A DNA stretch of 64,000 nucleotides. Origin: Diphasiastrum complanatum (taxonomy: Eukaryota > Streptophyta > Lycopodiopsida > Lycopodiales > Lycopodiaceae). The translations under genes were made by a program, and so were the position numbers. The notes beneath the pieces were generated by a model that was not told the origin of the DNA, ran no database searches, and was given only the letters and a program-made list of their open reading frames with translations. The DNA is taken from NCBI GenBank assembly GCA_029204225.1, contig CM055100.1, positions 66,916,472 through 66,980,471 on the forward strand, read 5' to 3'. Of this stretch, positions 23,102-33,963 are shown piece after piece (positions within the stretch are counted from its first letter, which is position 1; the number at the start of each line of letters is the position of its first letter).

Positions 23102-23642
23102 ATGGCATCAAGCTTCTCCTCTTCCACCTTCAACAAGGGTGATTCATGGTATATTGATAGTGGAGCATCTTCACATATGTGTGGCTCCAAGAACTCTTTT
23201 TCATCTATTATGCCTTATGAAGGAGTCAAGAAGACCATATACATTGCAAGTGAGCATGAGTGCAATATTGAAGGAGTAGGGATTAAGAAGCTTGCATCTT
23301 CTAAAAATCTCTTTTTCAACAATGTTCTTTTTGTCTCAAAGCTTACAAAGAACATCTTAAGTGTTGGCCAACTTCTTGATAGTGGCCTTGATGTCAATTT
23401 CCATTTTGACAATTGTGTGATAAAAAAGGATGATGAGATCCTTGCATATGGATCAAGGTTTGAAGGCATCTACAAATCGGATCTAAGTGAGAGTGCAAAC
23501 TCTCTTGATGTTTCTTATATGTCCAATCTTTCAAAGGAGGATGATCACACAAGATGCACATATCTTCTCTCTTCAAGTTTTATGGTATATAATTATTTCC
23601 TATTATTCAAATCATATGTTGAGAAGCAATTCTCATTGAAGA
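23102..23642 (+). pseudogene. Copia-C protease and pre-integrase fragment
   Basis: The frame at 23102-23680 includes WYIDSGASSHM (Asp at about residue 19), the canonical copia protease active site. It continues through the conserved NVLFVSKLTKNILSVGQLLD and FEGIYKSDL segments typical of the protease to pre-integrase region. The copia part ends near residue 165. The last residues come from the adjacent reverse-oriented LTR. The protease core itself looks intact, but the polyprotein is truncated before integrase. Confidence 0.85.
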
Positions 23643-24093
23643 TCGAAGAGAGTAGGAATATTGTGGAACAACTATTCTAATCAGCTGCTAAATGCAAAAA
23701 CAGTCTAATAGACAACTTATGCTAAATGTAATCATAGCTTTAAGTGTTCTAATTGCCCAACATGATCATAAAAAATAATTCATACTCTGAAACAAGAGTA
23801 CAGTCCACCGAAGAGATTAGAGATGATTTGTATTTGGTACTACTGAAATCAGATTCAACGTGAAGTACAGTTCTGAAATAAATGGAAGAGCAATATGATA
23901 ACGTGAGTTCCTTAGGCATCAAAGACAGCCATCATCTGATCAGAAACTAAGAAGTCGTAGACGTTCGTGTTCTGATCAGAGTGAGTAAACAAATGCGATC
24001 AAACAACAATGAAAAGTGCATTCAATCACAACAAGCATTCATCTATGTTGTACACAGATAAAAGCAAGCTGTTGTTATATTACACTGAAGCAC
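23643..24093 (-). repeat. Copia-D type LTR fragment, reversed
   Basis: The reverse complement matches 42770-43240, for example the block around CTCTTCGGTGGACTGTACTC and GGGCAATTAGAACACTTAA. It has neither terminal TG nor terminal CA, so it is a fragment. It cuts off copia-C. Confidence 0.8.
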
Positions 24094-24694
24094 AATACAA
24101 GATTTTTATCACTTATGTTCTGTTTGAGTCTGATAGGCGTAGTCATGCTTAGGGAAAGAGTGAGATAGCTCATTCCGCTGCGCACGAACACTTTCCATTT
24201 GACTTCGCTTCTTTTCGTGCTCATTTCTTTTCGTGTTCATTTCTTTTCAAGCTATTTTCGTTTCTCACACACCCTCTTTTTCGAACAGAACCGATGTATC
24301 TACAATTCTTATAAGGTTATTATCTCTCAAGTAAAGATGCAACAAACTTTTATCAGGACAATTGGAACATTAATAGATTCATTTCCGAAGAATGGCTTTA
24401 TGTGTACAAACTTTGCTTAATCATATTTCAGCTTCTCGAGCGTGAAACATTTCCAGGACTTGTTTATGATTTACCTAGTAACATTTTTGTTCTTCTGATG
24501 GGCAGTTAGCTAACAAATGCACTTTTCCAAAATGATGTTGAGCATTGTTTGATTCATTAGGATCTTGAGATAGGCCAGCGCTAGATTTGTGCCCTACTTT
24601 GGTGCATAAAGGATAGATTTTTTGCATTCTAAATGAAGAACATGATCATTTGTGCTTTTGGTAAGCAATACGTTAGAGTTTTCAACAGTTGATT
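24094..24694. other. Unassigned DNA
   Basis: No supported gene. A short run of CTTTTCGTG(C/T)TCATTTCTTTT repeats lies near 24212-24250. The 73-residue ORF here shows no recognisable features. Confidence 0.35.
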
Positions 24695-25030
24695 GCAGCG
24701 ATGGACTGCTCTTTTCCAGTGCACTACTTTATGGCTTGTTTAACATTCATACATAATGTATGTGTTGTATACTTTAGAATGATTGAAAGCATCTATTTTT
24801 CAACGATGGCCTGCTATTTTTCAGCGCACTACTTTGTGACTTTGATGTCAAAAGCATATTGTGGATACTTTAGTATGCATGAAAGCATCCATTTTTCCAG
24901 CAATGGACTATTGTTTTCAGTGCACTACTATGTGGCTTTGTTGTCAACCATACATAAAGTTTGCCGTGTATAGTTAAGAATGCTTGAAAGCATGGATTTT
25001 TGCAGCGATAAACTGTTGTTTTTGACACCA
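24695..25030 (+). repeat. Tandem repeat, unit about 97-105 bp, about 3.3 copies
   Basis: The block (G/A)ATGGACTGCT...TGCACTACTTTATGG...GAAAGCAT starts at 24701, 24806, 24903 and (partial) 25008. The 94-residue ORF across it shows the same periodicity (VHYFMA, AHYFVT, VHYYVA). It is a small minisatellite, probably non-coding. Confidence 0.8.
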
Positions 25031-25740
25031 TGTTTTGCTTGAATGATCTGCATATGTAAAGTATGTCATATACACTATAAGTGACTTGTTCTTATAAGAA
25101 AATACATTGATGCACTACCTGCTCACATCATGTAAAGAGTAGTGACAGGGTTTTCTTTGCAACTAAAAGTAATATATCATTTTCAAAGTACTTTTCTCAT
25201 CATGTTTCTTGCTAAACAATACATATGTGTTGTCAAGAAGTCGAAGGCTTTTCAACTTCTCCTCCTAAGTCGTTTGTAGCATGAGAAGCAGCCTCGAACC
25301 TAAGAGCCTTGAAGATGCTTGCAAAACAAAGAGTGTTAGCATCTACTTCTACTTGCAAACAAATAGCATACTTTTTTAAGTCTAAGTTAAAACCGTGAGA
25401 CTTGCAAAAATTGGTTCCATGCCTCCTAGTGACTAATGGCACCACAAGTTGGACTTATGCACACAAGGTGCCATACTTGGGGCCTAACGCAACTTATCTA
25501 CTGACGACTCTTCAAGATGGGCTTATACACGTAGGATGCCATGCTTGGGCCATTAATTACATAACATCATTATTTACATGGGCTATTTCCTTGCAAGGTA
25601 ATACTTTTCTTAATATTCCCGGGCTCCATTGAAATGCCCCTTAGGCCTTGTATTCCATCCCCCACACTCCCCACTGCTAAATGGTTGCCAGTCCCATGGC
25701 AATTAGTGGATGTTTTTTTTTTGGTACCCACTTGCTGCTT
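25031..25740. other. Unassigned DNA
   Basis: No gene supported. Two imperfect copies of a GTGCCATACTTGGGGCC / GATGCCATGCTTGGGCC block occur near 25470 and 25537. Confidence 0.35.
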
Positions 25741-25745
25741 AGGTT

Positions 25746-26463
25746 CTAGCTCGTCATTTTACTTGTGGATTTTTTGAATGAGCTTTTTGTAGCCTTCCAT
25801 TGCCTGGGCCGTAGGATTGTGTCATCTTTAGACAGCCCGAAGACATGTGAGCTATGGGGCAACCATTGGGTACGTTGCCACTCCTCCACTCGTGCTACTG
25901 AGATGTTGTCATAGGTGCTCAATAGTAGATTCTTGTCATCATTAGCTGGTCTTGGAATTTCAAGCTGAGAAGGGGGTGTTGGGATCAAAATACAAAGGAC
26001 CCAAGGAACGGTCCCAATGGAACTCAAATTAACTAAGGAAAAAGAGCTCTTTGCAGTTGAGAGCTGCTTGTCACACCATTGGATCATTTAAAATATGGTT
26101 CTTTTAGAAGAACTGCTCCAAGGTGTACTTGGCTTGGAACTCTTGGACCGACTCCCTAGAGTCTAGGGCTTCTTAAAAAATATGTTTGATGCTCTTGCTT
26201 GCTTGGCCCCGGCCTGCATCCATGCCTATTGTTTTGTTGTGAGAGAGGGTTTCTTGGGGTGAGCTTGTACTAGATGGTTCACCCTCGAGCACATCCAGCT
26301 GTTCAAATGTGAAGGTTATATCAAATTGAAAGGAGCTGGAGTTAATGCTCGTGTGCTTGTTGGTGCAAATGGGGCCCCTTGGGATGTCGTCAATGGCCCT
26401 AGGCTTGTAATGGCTGGTTGGTTGTGTGTGTTCTTGAATTTGTGATGCCAAATCCTCAGCCAA
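25746..26463 (-). pseudogene. Two unrecognised minus-strand ORFs, possibly one broken frame
   Basis: 26463-26173 (96 residues, MAEDLASQIQEHTQ...) and 26087-25746 (113 residues, containing VARVEEWQRTQWLPHSSHVF) lie in series on the minus strand. Neither has a motif I recognise. The composition is ordinary for coding sequence and there are no repeats. They may be pieces of a host gene or of a retroelement gag. Confidence that either is a gene is low. Confidence 0.25.
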
Positions 26464-26656
26464 CTAATTGTGTTGATGATTGGACCGACGTAACTTTTTT
26501 GCTTGACCCCAAATCAATAAAACAATTTCTCCTATGCTTGTAGCATTTGCAAGGTTCACTTGCTCCCGATGCTCGACCTTTTTCTATTATATTTTGATCC
26601 TGATTTGAAATGCTTGATTTTGTCTTTGTAGAAATGGTACCATGGCCTGATAGGAT

Positions 26657-26892
26657 TAGGTAGCTAGTTGGTCAAATTTTCACCTTAAACTTAGGTGTAG
26701 GTCCTATAAAGTAGGGATGACCACCAAATAGACATGACCAACTCTCTTGACTTGACCTAACCTACATTAGGATGGGTTTCCCATGTGGCATCATGGCCTC
26801 ACATGTGTGGGACCCACTTGTGTACACAATTTACACTATTCTACATGGTTTTTGATCAAGCTAGATTTGCCAATTTTTGGCAATTCTTCACA
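26657..26892 (-). repeat. Copia-B 3' LTR, truncated
   Basis: Matches the right end of 30065-30766 with only two differences (CACTATTC versus CATTATTT). It starts abruptly at TAGGTAGCTAG; the rest has been lost or replaced by 26463-26656 sequence. Confidence 0.88.
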
Positions 26893-26910
26893 CTCCTCCT
26901 CAAATTTAGC
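26893..26910 (-). other. Copia-B polypurine tract
   Basis: The minus strand reads AAATTTGAGGAGGAG directly before the LTR start TGTGAAG. Confidence 0.8.
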
Positions 26911-27102
26911 TTGATCTATTTACAACTCTCTTGATAGATCAATGAAAGCTTTTAGAAGTGTCTAAAAAATCCAGCTACAAAGAAGGAACTTTTGAGACTC
27001 CAATAGAGAATGATGTCCATGAAGGATCTTTCACCACCTCTTAGAGGATCCCTTACAAGATGTTCCATAAATGTGTCTATATACATGTAGCACACTTCAA
27101 AA

Positions 27103-27552
27103 CTAAACATCATGCCAAGCCATGGATGCCATGGCATTTTGTTCACTTGAAGATACATCAATTAAAATATTAAGTGCATAGATAATGTTGCCAAAGACAA
27201 CTTGTCTTGCTTGATCCATATGATTGAGCCTAGATGGCTCCATCTTGATACTCAAGGTTCTTCTTGGAGTCCTCGGGTCTTGAGCTTGCTCCTCCACTTG
27301 ACTTGACTCCAAACCATCAATGAATTGAATAAGGTGTTGATCCAAAGGTGCTTCTTCAAGTTTACAAATCTTCCACTCTTGAAAGATCACATTTCCACCA
27401 TTGACAAATTCTTTGGTTGAAAACAAGTAGATTCTACAATCTCTACTTGAAGAGCAAAACACTACCATTATTCCTATCATTGAAATAGGATAATCTTTGG
27501 TCCTTACATTGGAATGATCATGCTCAAAGCATGTGGACCCAAAGATTTCCAA
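27103..27552 (-). pseudogene. Copia-B segment after integrase (SH3-like)
   Basis: The frame reads FGSTCFEHDHSNVRTKDYPI, then CRIYLFSTKEFVNGGNVIFQ. This is the well-known copia segment downstream of the integrase core (F-G-x-x-C-x-x-H...R-x-K...Y-x-x-x-T-K...V-x-F-x-E). It is followed by an acidic linker, after which RT should start but does not. The ORF shows where the internal deletion lies: RT and RNase H are gone between here and the PPT. Confidence 0.75.
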
Positions 27553-27564
27553 TACAAATGATGT

Positions 27565-28462
27565 TTAATCTTTTATGACACTATTCAAACTATTACAAAA
27601 ATAGTTATCCAATGAAATTGCTTTATCAACAACAAATGTAGATTTCAAAGCATCCCATTTCATTGTCTTGTCATACAAAGTAATAAACACCATGAATCTT
27701 AAAGGTAAGAAACAAGTCACCTCATGTCTACTAATACTTTCCAAAAAGTATTTAAAGATAGTAGACTCTCCAATGCTCACCACCCTTGCAAGATGCACAC
27801 TTGAATGGACAATTTGCATGCAATTTGATGACTCGGACATTGTCATTGAGGACTCCCTTGGAACTCTCATGCTTTGAGGCTGCTCCTCAAGATCTTCCTC
27901 CTTTTGATGCTCCTCCTCAATGCAAGCAAGATCACACTTTGCCAAGATCTCCTCTTGAGTGATCTCCTCCTTTGCCAAGCTCATTCTTTCAAAAGCAACA
28001 CTAGCTTCCAACTTAAACAATCTTCCATGTTTAAACCCCTTTGCAATGCAAACATCATTCTTCAAGATGAAGCAAACACCATGCTTAAAGTGGACATCCA
28101 AACCACTTTCTAAGAGTAGACCAACACTAAGCATATTCTTGGTGATTGATGGTACATAAAGGACATTTTCTAGATCCATGCATTTTGAGGATTCTAGATA
28201 CAAAGAGATGGTGCCAACACCATCTATCCTACACTCTTCATCATTTGCAGTAAAGACAAACTTTTTAGCATCATTGAAAGAGTGTAAGTTTGAGAAAAAG
28301 TCCTTTTTCACAAGACATCTGGGAGCTAGCCCCACTGTCAATCCACCAATTGTCTCTTGAATTGCTATTGCTTGTTGGTGAGGATGTAGATGCCATCAAG
28401 AATACATCTACTTCATCCTCCTCCTCCTCCTTTGCAAGGTTTCCTTGTTTGTCCTCCTCCAC
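27565..28462 (-). pseudogene. Copia-B protease and degraded integrase
   Basis: The first frame (28462-28271) contains WWIDSGASSQM, the copia protease active site. A frameshift near 28320 moves the rest into a 258-residue frame with ENVLYVPSITKNMLSVGLLL and FKHGRLFKLEAS, the usual protease to pre-integrase sequence. The end (RFMVFITLYDKTMKWDALKS) looks like a decayed start of the integrase core. The catalytic Asp and Glu blocks of integrase are missing. Confidence 0.75.
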
Positions 28463-28483
28463 TTGTGCTCTTAGCCTCTTGTA

Positions 28484-29283
28484 GCATTCAGATGCATAAT
28501 GCCCCTTCCTTCCACAAAAGAAGCATGTTTGCTTTGACTTGTCCTTTGAGCTTGATGCATCATCCTCTTCTTTGGCCTCCTTTGGATGCTTCTCTTTCCA
28601 TTGGTCTTCTTTTTGCCCTTGAATGAGAAATTGGCTTTCTCATCACCATCCTGCAATGACAAGGAACTCATCCTAGATTTTGCATGGAGCATCCTACACT
28701 CTTCAGCCACTAATACACTATGAAGTTTTTCTATAGTTGGCAAAGTGTCTTGGATGGCAAAACTTTGGACCAAATTTGCAAAGTCATCTCCTAGACCATT
28801 AAGGACAATTTGTACAAGCTCTCCATCATGAATCTTCTCTCCAATGGAAGCCAACTCCCTATTTAGAGACTTGATTCTGAGTACATAATCCTGTGCACTC
28901 TCCTCACTTCTCCTCATGCTTTGCAAAATTTGATTTCTAAGCATAAGAACTCTAGAAGTGTTGCTAGACTCATAGATTGATTTTAAAGACTCCCAAGCCT
29001 CTTTAGCATTAGTACAAGCTGATACTTCTCTCAACAAATCATTGCTCACATTCATCTTCACACAATGAAGTGCAAGCCTAGATCTCTTCTTGTATCTAGC
29101 TAACTCTTGTGCACCTAGAGGTTCATCTTCATCTTCAATCAAGAACTCATAAAGGTCTTGGAGCACCAAGAGTGACTCCATTCTAACCTTCCAAATAGCA
29201 TAATTTGTAGAATTCAACCTCTCACTAGCTTCTAGAAGGTATGCTCCAGCAGATCCCATCTTACTAGTGACTTCTACAAACAA
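28484..29283 (-). CDS. Copia-B gag (UBN2 type)
   Basis: From the ATG at 29281-29283 the frame is open for 270 residues: AYLLEASERLNSTNYAIWKV, then RMESLLVLQD, then NVSNDLLREVSACTNAKEAW, then SAQDYVLRIKSLNRELASIG, then ELVQIVLNGL. This is a nearly complete UBN2 gag. A frameshift near 28530 puts the knuckle CFFCGRKGHYASEC (28484-28525, a perfect CX2CX4HX4C) out of frame. Gag packages the RNA. An intact gag core in an element without RT is the pattern expected of a transcript moved by a partner's enzymes. Confidence 0.85.
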
Positions 29284-30051
29284 GAAATAGATTTGATTGA
29301 CTTGAAACTCACAAAGGTCTCACACTTGCAGTGTTTCACTCAAATTTGATTTCTAATCCAACAAATGGACTTATAATCACAGTTCTATCACTCCCTCACA
29401 AAGTTGGAATGAAGATAAGATGAAGTGAAAACTACTTTCAAACAAATCTTGCCAAGAAATGGATTTGATTGTCTCTAGAAACTCACTAAGGTCTCTCTCT
29501 TGTAGTTTTTCACTCAAATTAGATTTCTAATCCAACAAATGGACTTATAATCTCAGTTTTAGCACTCCCTCACAAAGTTGGAATGAAGATAAGATGATGT
29601 GAAATCTACTTACAATCAAATCTTGCCAATTTTGGCTATTTTTGGACAAAAAAATGACTTAATCTCTTTCTTCCTTCTTGGTGTACTTTCAAGACCTGTT
29701 TTTAACCTTAATAGGACTTGAACTCAGCCTAGATTAATTAGATTCCATGAAACAAATTCAAATCTAATCAATGGCAAATGATCTTGGTAGATTATCCTAG
29801 GATTTCCACCAAAAATTACACCAATAGCTCACAAATTGAATTTTTTTGGATCAAATGAATACCATGCATTAAATGCAGGTTCAGAGGTGCCCACACATGT
29901 GGACAGTACGGATTTGGACCCCTACCAAGTTTGGGATCAAATCTCCTCACCAAAATCAAGATTCTAGCTTGCCCTCTCAATACTAGTTTTTAGCACCGAA
30001 ACTTGCTAAAAATGGATTTGCATTAGATCAATGGCTTATGCTCTTGTACTT
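29284..30051 (-). other. Copia-B leader
   Basis: Non-coding, between the PBS and gag. It contains a direct duplication of about 160 bp: the block CTCACAAAGTTGGAATGAAGA recurs at about 29394 and 29570, with matching sequence before it. A CACACATGTGGAC site is near 29890. Confidence 0.65.
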
Positions 30052-30064
30052 GGCTCTGATACCA
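30052..30064 (-). other. Copia-B primer binding site
   Basis: The minus strand reads TGGTATCAGAGCC, beside the LTR start at 30065. Confidence 0.9.
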
Positions 30065-30766
30065 TGTGAAAGTACTGTACTTTAGGACCATAAATGGATC
30101 TACAAAAGATCCACAAGAGTGATTGGATGCTTGCTTAACAATCTATCAAAAAAACTAGACACAAAAAAATTGATCTAGATTGGCAATTTGACAAACAACA
30201 AGCATTAACAATCAAAAGCATTGATAAACATTGAAATCCGAGCCCACACGTGTGTACTATGGGCTGTAGTACGGTCTTCAACCTGAGAAACAAGTAGAAA
30301 TTGATTTGGTTTCATTTGGATCACAAAAACTCAATGTACATAGTGAACTAGCTTGAGATTGCCAATGAGCTCCAAAAATTTTCTTTCTTCTCACTATGGA
30401 GAGAGGGAATACATAGCAAATTCGACTTCCTTCTTGAAGTTAGGTGGATTTCCAGCATGTAATAAGGAAGTTAACTCACTCTCCTTGACCTAAAATGAAA
30501 CCCTAGTCTATTTCCTAGAGTTATGCTTGGTAGGTAGCTAGTTGGTCAAATTTTCACCTTAAACTTAGGTGTAGGTCCTATAAAGTAGGGATGACCACCA
30601 AATAGACATGACCAACTCTCTTGACTTGACCTAACCTACATTAGGATGGGTTTCCCATGTGGCATCATGGCCTCACATGTGTGGGACCCACTTGTGTACA
30701 CAATTTACATTATTTTACATGGTTTTTGATCAAGCTAGATTTGCCAATTTTTGGCAATTCTTCACA
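30065..30766 (-). repeat. Copia-B 5' LTR (702 bp, complete)
   Basis: Bounded by TGTGAAAGTACTG and TTCTTCACA; CACACGTGTG is at 30245-30254. The same LTR is found as a solo copy at 10274-10976. Confidence 0.93.
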
Positions 30767-31740
30767 AGATCTAACTGCATCTTGGCCTTCTTGAGAAAAC
30801 TTAGGTGGCCTCCGTGAATGCTTTGGAGGTGCTTGGGAATATTGGAAAGTTTCTGAAAAATTGTGGTAGCATCTCTTTAGTAAACGTGAGTTTGAGCAGG
30901 ATCCCACCTCTTTATATAGACCCCCCCCCCCCTCTCCAAATTTGGGGAACCAAGATGTTAGATATCAAATTGACTAGAAAAGACATTCTAAGATCAATGG
31001 TGACAGAGGCAAACCAAGATCAGGTCATTCACACGTGTGGGGGTCCAAAACAGGGCTAAAAATGGCCAAAAAACTTAATTCAACTCAGAAAATCACTAAA
31101 TCTCTGTTTTTGGGAGTTTGGTTGGGGATCTTGGCTCACGTGTTTGTTAGTAGTTTTAGCATGGAAAGATGTGCAAAATATCAAAGGGGCAAACCATGAT
31201 GTCATTTTCACATGTGTGGGGAGCATGTTTAGTGATTTTCTAAGAATGGATCCCCAACAAAAACTGGCTAGGATTCTTGGTTCGCCTAACTCACTTTTGA
31301 TAAAACATAATATGTGGAGTCTATTGTGAAGAGGGTGAGCCAACATCTCAAAAAGACAAGCCTGCAGATGGGTTTAAGTGATTTTTACTTCTTTTGGTCT
31401 ACAGGGTTGGAGTTTAGGACTCTTGGCTCACCTGACTCAAATTAGACTTATCAGTATGTGTTGTAGTCATGGTCAAATAGGAGAACCAAGACAATAAAAA
31501 TTGGGTGAGATATTGAGATCTTTGTCTCCTATAGTGATTGTTGCTGCTGCACTTGGCTGAATAGTGAATGATTTGGAATTGTTCAGATCATTGGCAAATG
31601 GGATCTCCTTCATTGGCATTGATTTCAAAGTTTCTTGATGAGGATTCACTTCTCTTTGTCCAGCTTTGTTGATTCACTTTGTTCTACAATATTGTGTTTG
31701 GTGGCCTTCAGTTTTCTTACTTGTAATCTACACTAACTCC
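30767..31740. other. Unassigned DNA with a C12 run
   Basis: No supported gene. A TATATAGA box is followed by twelve C (30921-30932). CACACGTGTG is at 31030-31039 and CACATGTGTG near 31209. Loosely repeated blocks (GCAAACCA(A/T)GAT, then a CACA(C/T)GTGTGGGG site) suggest old, diverged tandem copies. Confidence 0.4.
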
Positions 31741-33300
31741 TCAACAGACTTATCAGCGACCAGGACAATTTCAGCCATGGCCTCCAGGCTCACATCAGTT
31801 TCAGCCTAGAGAGCTTGTAGACATGCAAGCCATAAAAGAGCCATAGGGCAGTATTACAAAATCCAAATGGAACTGAGCTAGTCAGCATAGGAGTTTTGTT
31901 AGGCCGAATAGGATTTACGAACAACACTGTTGAATATAAAGCCCTTCTCATTGGTCTACAAATGACCATGAGATCCTCGAAAACTATAAAGAATCTACTA
32001 ATTTGAGATATGACTAGAGTGTACCAGCTCAAGAGCAAGACCCTACAAGCCTATACCATTTCCATCAATGAACTCATCAGAGAGTTCTCCCACATCGAGT
32101 GGATGCACATTCCACGTGCAAAACTTACAAGCTGATAGTCTAGCTACACTAGCATATGACTAGACCACTACTAGTAGTGTGGACCAAGTACTTTAAATTT
32201 TTCTCTCATAACCATTGTCGCGGAACTATGGACAATACTGAAATACCAAGCATGGTATGGAATTTGGTGGGTTAAGAAACTGATCAACCAAGTGAGTCTA
32301 GAGAATCTCTAGCTCCTAGCTCAACTGCAACAAATGATGAGCCATGAACTATCTAGAATGTGCTTTAGGACACACCACGAAAGCATAACCCACACATTAA
32401 TGCACATGGCCTGATGGCGAATAATCAGTAAAACACCTGCTCTAGAAGAAACTTCAACAGATATACCTGAAGAGAAATAGAGACTGTAAATTTGTTAATA
32501 GACCCAACCACTGTATATTCATCACATGTATATTCACGCAAATGCTAAATCACAGGTGATGGAACACCCTACGGTAACCACTATGGAAGAACCACAAAGT
32601 AATGATTGATCCAATTTGCCCTATAGTAGGCTAACTAGGTTTATACTAGATGATAGACAAAGAACCAATCTAGAAATTTAGAGTTTGAAGGATAATCTCA
32701 AGAAGTAGAAGAATCTCATAATCAGATCCATTAACGAACTGACTAGTGCCAATAAGGAGCGAGATACCTGGAGACAAAAGTACACTAAAATAAAAGAGGC
32801 AAGTGATAGAAGACAAATAAGCTAGAAGAAAGAATACAAGGGACACATGAAGATCATAGCTAGTTGCGACTGAGACCACCACCTCCATGTAATTAGCCAG
32901 ACAATTGCACGAATACCAGAAAAAAGTGACAGCATGCGGATCGTGTAGACCTCAGAGTTCACGTAACTCTTTATTTGCCTATCTTATATATAGAAAAAAA
33001 ATTCCGTCAGATGTCCGATTCTACAAGAACTTCGATGCCTACAGCTTTATCTGCCACCTATAAAATTTCCTCTAGACAGCCCGGTTTTTGAGCTACAACC
33101 ATCCACTAGTTCACACCTTAGATTCACATGACCACTTATTCCATGTAGCTTTGAAAACTACAAGGATGCATGCGAGAGTTTGTGTAGGTTATCAGTTGTG
33201 GTTGCGCACCATACAAATGACATTATCAGATTGGTCGGCCACTATGCCTACTGTAGAAATGGTTACTGTAATTTTGGGGCCCTAAGACAAAACCCACCAA
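31741..33300 (+). pseudogene. Gypsy (Tat-like) remnant with archaeal-type RNase H
   Basis: Across broken frames I read FTNNTVEYKALLIGLQMTMR near 31920-31970, LKSKTLQAYTISINELIREF near 32030-32080, then SHIEWMHIPRAK and LQADSLATLAYD near 32090-32160. This is the pattern of the plant/archaeal-type RNase H: NN..EY.AL..GL, then QAY...I.EL...F, then .HIPR..N..AD.LA.LA. In plants that domain sits as an extra RNase H in Tat/Ogre-type gypsy elements. The sequence after 32200 should hold integrase but is too decayed to read. No LTRs were found. Confidence 0.55.
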
Positions 33301-33642
33301 GATCCACCTTTCCAAATGGTGGTACAACCCCAATGAGCCCATCAAACTAGGAGCTGACCTAGTACTCTATTTATGGATACTTGACGAAACCTCTACGGAA
33401 TGCAAAACTTTAAACAAAATGTTCTATTTTTTGTTCCGAAAGGGAGTGGACCCAGCTCTTGTGAATGTGTTGTGATCAAGAAATCAACATTCTATGTGCT
33501 AGGATTTGCTAGAAAAGAGAAAAAGGAGACACTAGATTGTTTCCATATCTTTGTGATTTCTTCTTGAGTTTCATTTGTTGATTTTCAAGGGAGTGATAAG
33601 TGCATTGGAATGGGTTCAAAGAGAAGATGAAATTATTGCAAC
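33301..33642. other. Unassigned DNA before a gag fragment
   Basis: No coding pattern. It is probably leader of the copia fragment that follows, without a visible PBS. Confidence 0.35.
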
Positions 33643-33963
33643 ATGGCAACCTCAAGTGGCTTCATGTTGGAAGGCAATGATAGGGTTACCTCAACAAATT
33701 ATTCTACTTGAAAGGTGAGGATGGAATCTTTGCTTGAGATGAATGATTTGATGGATATTGTTGTAGGTGTGGAGGAGAGACATTTGGCACCTCATGAACA
33801 ATTGAGGTATGACAAGAGGGCAAAGAAATCTCTACATGTGATCAAGATGAATGTGACTAATGAACTTCTCAAGGAAGTTGGTAAGTGCACAACATCAAGT
33901 GAGGCTTGGAAATCTTTGAAGAAGGTTTATGAGTCCAAGTCTACATCTAGGGTTCTAACCCTT
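33643..33963 (+). pseudogene. UBN2 gag fragment (copia-C/B lineage)
   Basis: From the ATG at 33643: MATSSGFMLEGNDRVTSTNY, one stop where W is expected (TAC TTG AAA instead of a W codon gives a near-miss, and a TGA follows), then KVRMESLLEMNDLMDIVVGV, then NVTNELLKEVGKCTTSSEAW and KSTSRVLTL. It is cut exactly where gag would read L-R-N-Q, by an LTR of another family starting near 33964. The order and residues match the gags of copia-B and copia-C. Confidence 0.85.

Larger units (their letters stand above)
20723..23642 (+). mobile_element. Copia-C: truncated Ty1/copia element
   Basis: Order on the plus strand: LTR (20723-21556), PBS, leader, UBN2-type gag, zinc knuckle, protease. Integrase, RT, RNase H and the 3' LTR are missing. 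The 3' side is cut off by a reverse-oriented copia-D LTR fragment starting near 23643. The LTR ends (TGTGA...TTCACA) and gag place it in the same lineage as copia-B and the donor of copia-A. Confidence 0.88.
26657..30766 (-). mobile_element. Copia-B: non-autonomous Ty1/copia with near-identical LTRs
   Basis: Minus orientation: 5' LTR 30065-30766, PBS 30052-30064, gag, zinc knuckle, protease, degraded integrase, the SH3-like segment after integrase, PPT 26893-26910, and a truncated 3' LTR 26657-26892. RT and RNase H are absent. The two LTR segments differ at two positions in about 236. The 3' LTR has lost its outer part, so no target duplication can be checked. Confidence 0.88.

Noticed and set aside
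30921-30932. C12 run as a biological signal
   Set aside because: A single homopolymer with no repeated context; it may include a sequencing error.
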